This document shows positions 58,503-64,000 of a stretch of 64,000 nucleotides of DNA, piece by piece (position 1 is the first letter of the stretch; every line of letters begins with the position of its first letter). Source of the stretch: Cyclina sinensis (Eukaryota; Mollusca; Bivalvia; Venerida; Veneridae); contig JAAONU010000001.1 in the NCBI GenBank assembly GCA_012932295.1, forward strand, positions 39,108,780 to 39,172,779. Reading direction: 5' to 3'. Position numbers and translations under genes: made by a program. The notes beneath the pieces are model-generated. The model was given only the letters and a program-made list of their open reading frames with translations. It did no database searches and was not told the DNA's origin.

Positions 58503-58626
58503 GTGAGTAAACCAATTTTATAACTTAAAACCACTGAAAAATATTAAATATTTTTTCGTTCTGTTTTATAAATTTATTGAAAATCTTTATAGTATAATCA
58601 AGTTTTATAAATGAGCGAGCACCTGT

Positions 58627-58699
58627 TAGTCTGTATCATCCAGACGTTTATGTTTTACTTGTGGGAGGTGAGATACAAACGTCTGGATGATACAGACTA
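58627..58699. repeat. Perfect 23-bp inverted repeat with 27-nt loop
   Basis: AGTCTGTATCATCCAGACG at 58628 onward is matched without mismatch by its reverse complement ending at 58698 (arms 58627-58649 and 58677-58699). It could fold into a stable hairpin in either transcript or cruciform DNA. It sits about 130 bp from the divergent promoter. Confidence 0.93.
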
Positions 58700-59492
58700 T
58701 TGTTCTCCCGAAAAAGGCGCCATCAAAGAGATTTCGAAAACTGTAAAAAATATCTGTAAACATCCTTCATTATAAGTCGTCAATCTGAACAGTAATCATA
58801 GTAAAGTGTCAGTGCTTCATTTTCTTTTACTTTTATGGTTCATTTTTGTTGGTGTGATCCAGCCCTTAATGAAATGTTTAAAGAAGGCAGTGTTGAGTCT
58901 GGGTTGTCTGCTAGAGTCTGGGTTGTCTGATGTGATTTTCCGCAAGCAGTTCGCATTTAAACTCATCTGGAGTAAAAAGTGTTATATATTTTTTTGCTCA
59001 TCTTATTATTTCGAAAGAATTGGTTTAAGGTACTAAAATCGGATAAATAAATTCGGATAGATAGATCTAGATATACCATATTGTGTTTAAGACATGGAAT
59101 TATACATATATACTTTTTTAGTTTTTTTTCCCACATAGTTATATAATATTTTGAAAAGCAGAGCTTTTCAGAAGATATTAGATTTTTTAGCAATTTGAAA
59201 AAAAAGTCACTATCTCTGAATCAAGCAAAGAAGCAATCAGTCACTTGCAGTGAAATTGGTTCCCATTGAGGCCCTGGGTGGACTGACCACTGGTATTATA
59301 TAGCTGTAAAACTAACAAATGTCCCCCTGTCAAAGTATTTTATTTTTGATACATGTACATTTCTATTACAGTCAAAAGAATGTTCCTCCTAATCTTCCAT
59401 CAAAACATCATTTTGAATTAACTAGGACACAGAAAACAAGAAGTAAGTAACATGCAGAATGCTAAAGACAAAAAGACAATACATTTTCATAC

Positions 59493-59566
59493 CTTGTATA
59501 GAAATGTTCAGCATCTGTTGGGTCTTGCAAATCTGGCACGATATCTTGACTCAGGATTTGTTCAGA
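59493..59566 (-). CDS. Possible alternative upstream exon of the unrecognised gene
   Basis: 74 nt between acceptor CTACATCTACAAAG and donor ACAAG|GTATGA, open as SEQILSQDIVPDLQDPTDAE and HFYT. It ends in phase 2, which fits exon 3 at 57841. It would need its own upstream start, which I could not place. It could equally be a chance open stretch or a pseudo-exon. Confidence 0.25.
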
Positions 59567-60739
59567 CTTTGTAGATGTAGAGGTCCATTGGCCAAATTAA
59601 TGCAAAGGAAATATTTAAGCTTTATGCCTTGTAGTTTTTGACAACAACATTTAAAATTTTGTTTTTGTTGTTGTTGTTAAATGAAGTGACACCGGGCACT
59701 GTACAAACAGTTCATTAAATAAACATATAGTCAGACAATTTTCTTTCACTCTAACCCTTAAGTTTGTGTGTTAGAGTGGCCATTTGATGTAACAAAGTAA
59801 TAGTGTTTGTTTTATTTATAAACCTTTGCAAAAGAACAGATATTACTAGTACTAACTGTACTTACAAACATTTAATATCAGTAGGTGTGTTTGCCATATG
59901 TTATCAATAGATGCTTTGGAATTAAATTTATTGTCATAGATACTGAATATCATGCAACATAAATATCATGTATAAATTTTGCTTGTATGTTTTATTTCTG
60001 TTTTGCAGGTCGTATAGTTATTTTCCTGCCTAATTCAGCAGTATATAGACTTCTCATCTGATAACTACTACAAAACTTTTAATGTAGACTGCAAAGAAAA
60101 AAGTGGTAAAAGATGAAAAATAAAACTTGAAAAGAAAAAGGTAATGTCTTGGACGTATAAAAGGCAAAGCAGACTGCTGTGAATACATTCAAATAGTGGA
60201 TCATCAGGAGATGGACAGAAAGTATTGAGTATCTAGATGAGGTCTTTTTCATTTAGAAAGGACTATTATACCTTCTTGATCAGGACATAGAAAATAAAAA
60301 AGGCTAGACATTTTCATTAGAAACAAAAAGTAAAGACTAAAAGAACTTATTTTAGAACTTTTAGAAGACTTGGGGGCAAAAGAAAAAAGTGATACAATTA
60401 TTGTAACTACCGTGTTATTGAATCTCCAGAATTAAGTTTAGTGTCTTAAGTTCATTATCTTTAGTTCACAACTTAGAACTGGACAAATATAATGTGTTAT
60501 GCAGTTAAATAAAATATTCTTAGAGTAGACAGAAATATTGTGGTCATTATTTTGTCTGCCATGGTCTGATTTTGATTAAAAATACAAATTAATTATATAT
60601 GTATGTATTTTAGCTTGGCTGAGGCCTAGTAATTTAGGCTGAGTTGTTTTGTGATCATTTGATGTCTGTTGCTGGTATATCAATAGGTAAATTTTCCCTT
60701 ACTGTGTTTAAAGAGATGAGGGGGTTCCTTTTTCAAATT

Positions 60740-60985
60740 GAATCTGAATCTCATAGCAGAATTAATATTTCTGAAAACACCAAGCCCATCTGAAAATTCC
60801 AAATGGAGAAGTCTGAACAGTTCTGAATCTCAGTATCTGATTTTTTCTGAAAACTGGCTTAATCTGTCTGAAAGTGTTCCAAATTAAGCAAAAATTCAGC
60901 AATATATTCAGACACATTCAGACAAAATTCAGCTTAATTCAGATCCCATTTCAGACAAATTCAGACAAAATTTTTCATGAGGACT
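60740..60985 (-). repeat. TCTGAATTCAGACA word array, right copy
   Basis: Dense words ATTCAGACAAAATTCAGC, TTTCAGACAAATTCAGAC and CTGAAAACTGGCTTAATCTG. In orientation it is the inverse of the array at 56121-56412. Confidence 0.75.
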
Positions 60986-61044
60986 GTCTGCAGAACTACT
61001 GCATGCATGTAGCAAATTATGCAACACTGCATGGTTTTTTTTAT

Positions 61045-61368
61045 TTCACTGAAACTTCATTGAAATTTCACCTAAACTTCATTGAAATTTCACCGAAGCT
61101 ACATTGAAATTTCACTAAAACTTTATTGAAATTTACCAAATTTCATCAAAATTTTGCCCAATTCTTTTGGTGAAAATTTGGTAGAATTTCACTGAAATTT
61201 TGGCGAAATTTCAACAAAATTTTGCTGAAATTTTGGTGAAATTTCACTGAAAGTTCAACAAAATTTTGCCCAAATCTTTCAGTGTTATTTGAAACTTATT
61301 TCAGTGAAATTTCACTGAAATTTCACTGAAAAAACACTAAAATTTCACTGGCCATTTTCACTGGGGTA
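61045..61368 (-). repeat. GAAATTTCAC palindromic-word array, right copy
   Basis: Repeated TTCATTGAAATTTCACC, GGTGAAATTTCACTGAAA and related words, closing CATTTTCACTGGGGTA. This is the inverse of the opening of the copy at 55508. Confidence 0.85.
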
Positions 61369-61695
61369 TATTACTAAAGTTTGTGAACTAGAAAACAATA
61401 AACTATTTTTTGCAAATGAGGGTTATGAAATGGACAGCATTTAGACAGCAAAATATAAAGAGATCTTCACAAAAAACTTAATTTGACACACTAAGTGAAA
61501 AGTTGGTCTTTGGTCAGGAATAAAATAAACAGGGACTATGTTAAATGACTCATCATGAACACATGAAGCAACTTCCTATACATCTTTCCAAAGGGAGGTA
61601 ACATCAGAAATAATTTCTTTCATTTCTGGCCAATATTATCTACCTTGCTGTCTTAAACTAAACAACTTACTGGTATTTGGGCCTACTCCTGGCAC
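61369..61695. other. Gene-free spacer
   Basis: No exon, repeat or RNA gene recognised. Confidence 0.4.
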
Positions 61696-61976
61696 TGTCT
61701 TACGCTGTTCTCTCACAGAATGCATGACTAAATTGACACTTACTTGCTGTTTTCTCCAAGACTGCATGACATAAAGGCTAACTTGCCAGTCTGACAGACT
61801 GCATGACTAAACAGAGACTTAAACTTGACATTATGACTTTGAGACTAACTTGCCATTCTCTCCCAGACAGCATGACTTAGAGACTATCTTAAAAACTAAC
61901 TTGCCATTCTCCGCCAGACATAATGATTTAGACACTAACTTGCCATTCTCTCTCAGACTGCATGACTTATAGGCAC
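61696..61976. repeat. Worn minisatellite, about 45-60-bp unit
   Basis: Six or so imperfect units of AACTTGCCATTCTCTCTCAG followed by ACTGCATGACTTAGAGACT with variable spacers. Confidence 0.8.
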
Positions 61977-62837
61977 TCTCTTCTACTGCTCATTCAGTTT
62001 AAAAGGACCATCAACTCTTTTATTATTCTTCTTTCCAGAAATTTTGATTACACGAAGTACATGTCATGACTTCAGAGAAATACTACTTTTTTTTTCTTTG
62101 CAGTTTAGTATAAATAATACTTTATCTGTACAGTTACAAATAATGATAGCTTTCTGTTATAAATAATGACAAGAAGATGCACATTTCTAGTGCTAATTTC
62201 ATGTGCTAATGTTTCAATAAGTGTATGTTTACTACCCACATTATGAAATAAAACATATTTTACAATCAATGAATCAAACGTAAGGTCTTTTCTATAACAA
62301 AATGTTACAATCATCTATTATTCAACTGAGGCATAAATCTAACCTTTTCTTGAAAACTCTTTATTTCTTTGTGATTTATGATTCCTGTATGGAAGCCCTA
62401 GGTGTTGCATTATAATCAATTATGAATAATTCTGGTGTCAAAGGAAAAATCAATCACATTATTCCACTGACAACAATCATACTCAACAAAAATAATTACT
62501 TTGCAGACAGTGATCCATACAAAAAGAATTATTTTCCTCTTAGACAATTTAAGAATGAAACAAACAATATAATATCATTTTCTACATAATATTCATTCTA
62601 ATATTACAGTACACAGGAATCTGCAAAATAATACAAAAATGCTTGCCGTATCCTCGGAAAAGAAATAACTTGGTACGTGTTGGATAAGAAAACTAAATTG
62701 TACACAGAATCTAATAGCAGAAAGAACAACGCTGCTTGAACAGTGTTACAGGCCAGTTTCATGTGAAAATGTTTTCGTTAAAAATATCTAGATGTCAAAG
62801 CTTCAATTTTATTAATAACGAACATTTCTCTCACATA
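61977..62837. other. Gene-free AT-rich stretch
   Basis: No supported exon on either strand; the 69-codon minus-strand frame at 62105-62314 has no support. Confidence 0.4.
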
Positions 62838-63279
62838 TTTAAAGAGGCTGTACTCCAGATTTGACATAAAAAAATTTTTTCATAAATTGTATATTTAGAT
62901 GCCGTGAGATTATAAAAACATAATATTTTACTTCAAAACTGATAATAAAAGTCAAAATAGAATAAAAAAAAATATCTTCGCACAGCCTGATTTGAACTCT
63001 GGACCCTCATGTTAACAAAATATTTCCAATGCTTTTACTGTCACCACCATCGCCGCATGTGATATTACATATATTACTTTAAATCTTATACGATATAGTT
63101 ATACCGTCACGTTAAGGTATAGCACTTTGAAAGGGAAAAAAATCAATTTATAATGTAATTATTTGACTTATTTTTTGTCAGTAAGTTATTTTTTAAACAT
63201 TAGTCATAAATATTACAAGAAATTTATAATACAAGAAAACTTTCTTTTTTTTTGTCATCTGGAGCACAGCCCCTTTAAA
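62838..63279. mobile_element. 442-bp MITE with tRNA-like block
   Basis: Left end TTTAAAGAGGCTGTACTCCAG (62838 on) and right end CTGGAGCACAGCCCCTTTAAA (to 63279) are inverted with three mismatches in 22. The likeness extends into the A/T-rich flanks. The interior, on the minus strand, contains CCAGAGTTCAAATCAGGC at about 62990-63007, similar to a tRNA B box. No transposase. Confidence 0.75.
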
Positions 63280-64000
63280 ATTGCTTTTTTTTATTTTTAA
63301 GTTTTCTACACCTGAACAGGAATACACTACAGCTATATTAGAACTGGTTCAATTTACATTTGATTTATTCAAAACTTCCAATCAACCACACTGCTAAGAT
63401 TGGACGTGTGTGTCTTCATGCAAATACTTCAATATAAAATTCTTCAAAATATCCTTGCAAATTAAATACACCATGAAAATGTACACAAAAGCAATAGGTG
63501 AAAACTTAAACCTTCCTAAGTGTTTTTTCACTCACTTTTGTACATATCAAGTTTGCTTTGCATTACATAACATAACACTGTGTACCTAGCTAAACAAAAT
63601 CAATTGGAAACGGAAAAATATTTCTGCAATTGAGGAGTGAACTTGAATCTTTTTGATCAATTTCAAAACCTGTGAAGATAAAAAGATCTATAAATGTTTG
63701 TTTTGATTTGTATCTTCATGTATATTGAAAAACAAAATTGTCCTGTAATTATAATACTGATATGCTTCTCAATGACAAAATAGTTTTCAACTTGCCGGAT
63801 AAAGGCCAACTTTATTTCTTTGAAACAAGAAATTATTTTACATGATAAAAATATTCCTAGCTGAAAGTTACTGACAGGAATACGGCTTCATAAAACAAAT
63901 TCTGACTTACTGGTTTAAGGCTATTTGCATGTTCTGGTAGATTCTGAATTTGAGCTTCAATATATTAAATGATGCTTTAAATTTGCCTATGGTTAGGAAA
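63280..64000. other. Gene-free right edge
   Basis: AT-rich sequence, no exon or element recognised. A minus-strand donor-like step at about 63904-63911 has no matching exon. Confidence 0.4.

Larger units (their letters stand above)
58488..60530 (+). ncRNA. Possible divergent spliced noncoding transcript
   Basis: First exon ending 58502 at ACAG|GTGAGT; a strong acceptor CTGTTTTGCAG ends at 60008; AATAAA at 60508-60513. The proposed last exon (60009 to about 60530) has stops in all frames, so a coding role is unlikely. It would diverge from the unrecognised minus-strand gene. Assembly of these signals into one transcript is inference. Confidence 0.3.

Noticed and set aside
58806..59036. Plus-strand frame with a hydrophobic start, as a secreted or membrane protein
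   Set aside because: The hydrophobic start is expected from T-rich sequence; no family likeness and no splice context.
59840..59912. Minus-strand exon reading MANTPTDIKC before GTAAGT
   Set aside because: Its phase does not fit the candidate exon at 59493-59566 or exon 3, and there is no other support.

Overview
This is an AT-rich, intron-rich eukaryotic window with a very dense load of small repeats. The repeat types (dispersed elements beginning like AGAGGGCCATGATGGCCCT and ending in GTGAGCTA, blocks carrying CAAGGTCACAGTGACCTTG, hairpin MITEs starting GTTAACCCTTT), together with a ciliary animal gene, point to a mollusc, most probably a heterodont bivalve. The organism call is inference from repeat style, not from a database match. 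Nothing bacterial (operons, CRISPR, phage) is present.

Two protein-coding genes are supported, both on the minus strand. (1) A FAM149B1-like gene runs from the ATG at 52731 to the stop at 20836. It has 15 coding exons whose phases join without a break into 2313 nt, or 770 residues. It carries the DUF3719 core ending in HLR, the RRRRVAYPPITPN block and a C-terminal LPPIGT block. Human FAM149B1 is a ciliary protein mutated in a Joubert-type ciliopathy. (2) Upstream on the same strand is an unrecognised gene of seven exons (58457 to 53480, 241 residues). It includes a 17-nt microexon and was reconstructed only from splice sites and phase. Its start lies next to an ETS-type motif, and a possible plus-strand noncoding transcript diverges from the same spot.

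Layout: 1-4.5 kb, a decaying higher-order tandem array; 4.77-5.92 kb, a tandem array with nuclear-receptor-like palindromes; 6-12.5 kb, apparently gene-free, with duplications and a polypurine tract; 12.9-16.1 kb, two dead non-LTR retrotransposon copies on the minus strand; 16.1-20.8 kb, tandem and dispersed repeats and the probable long 3' UTR of FAM149B1; 20.8-52.7 kb, the FAM149B1 gene, its introns filled with MITEs, minisatellites and dispersed elements; 53.5-58.5 kb, the second gene; 58.5-64 kb, intergenic, with a perfect hairpin, palindromic-word arrays and a MITE.

The two genes share strand and lie 748 bp apart, but the sequence gives no evidence that their products work together. No complete autonomous transposon was found. 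The most unusual signals are the mirrored pair of palindromic-word arrays around the start of the second gene, the microexon, the perfect 23-bp hairpin beside the divergent promoter, and an intronic 1.2-kb element with nearly perfect 35-bp inverted ends.
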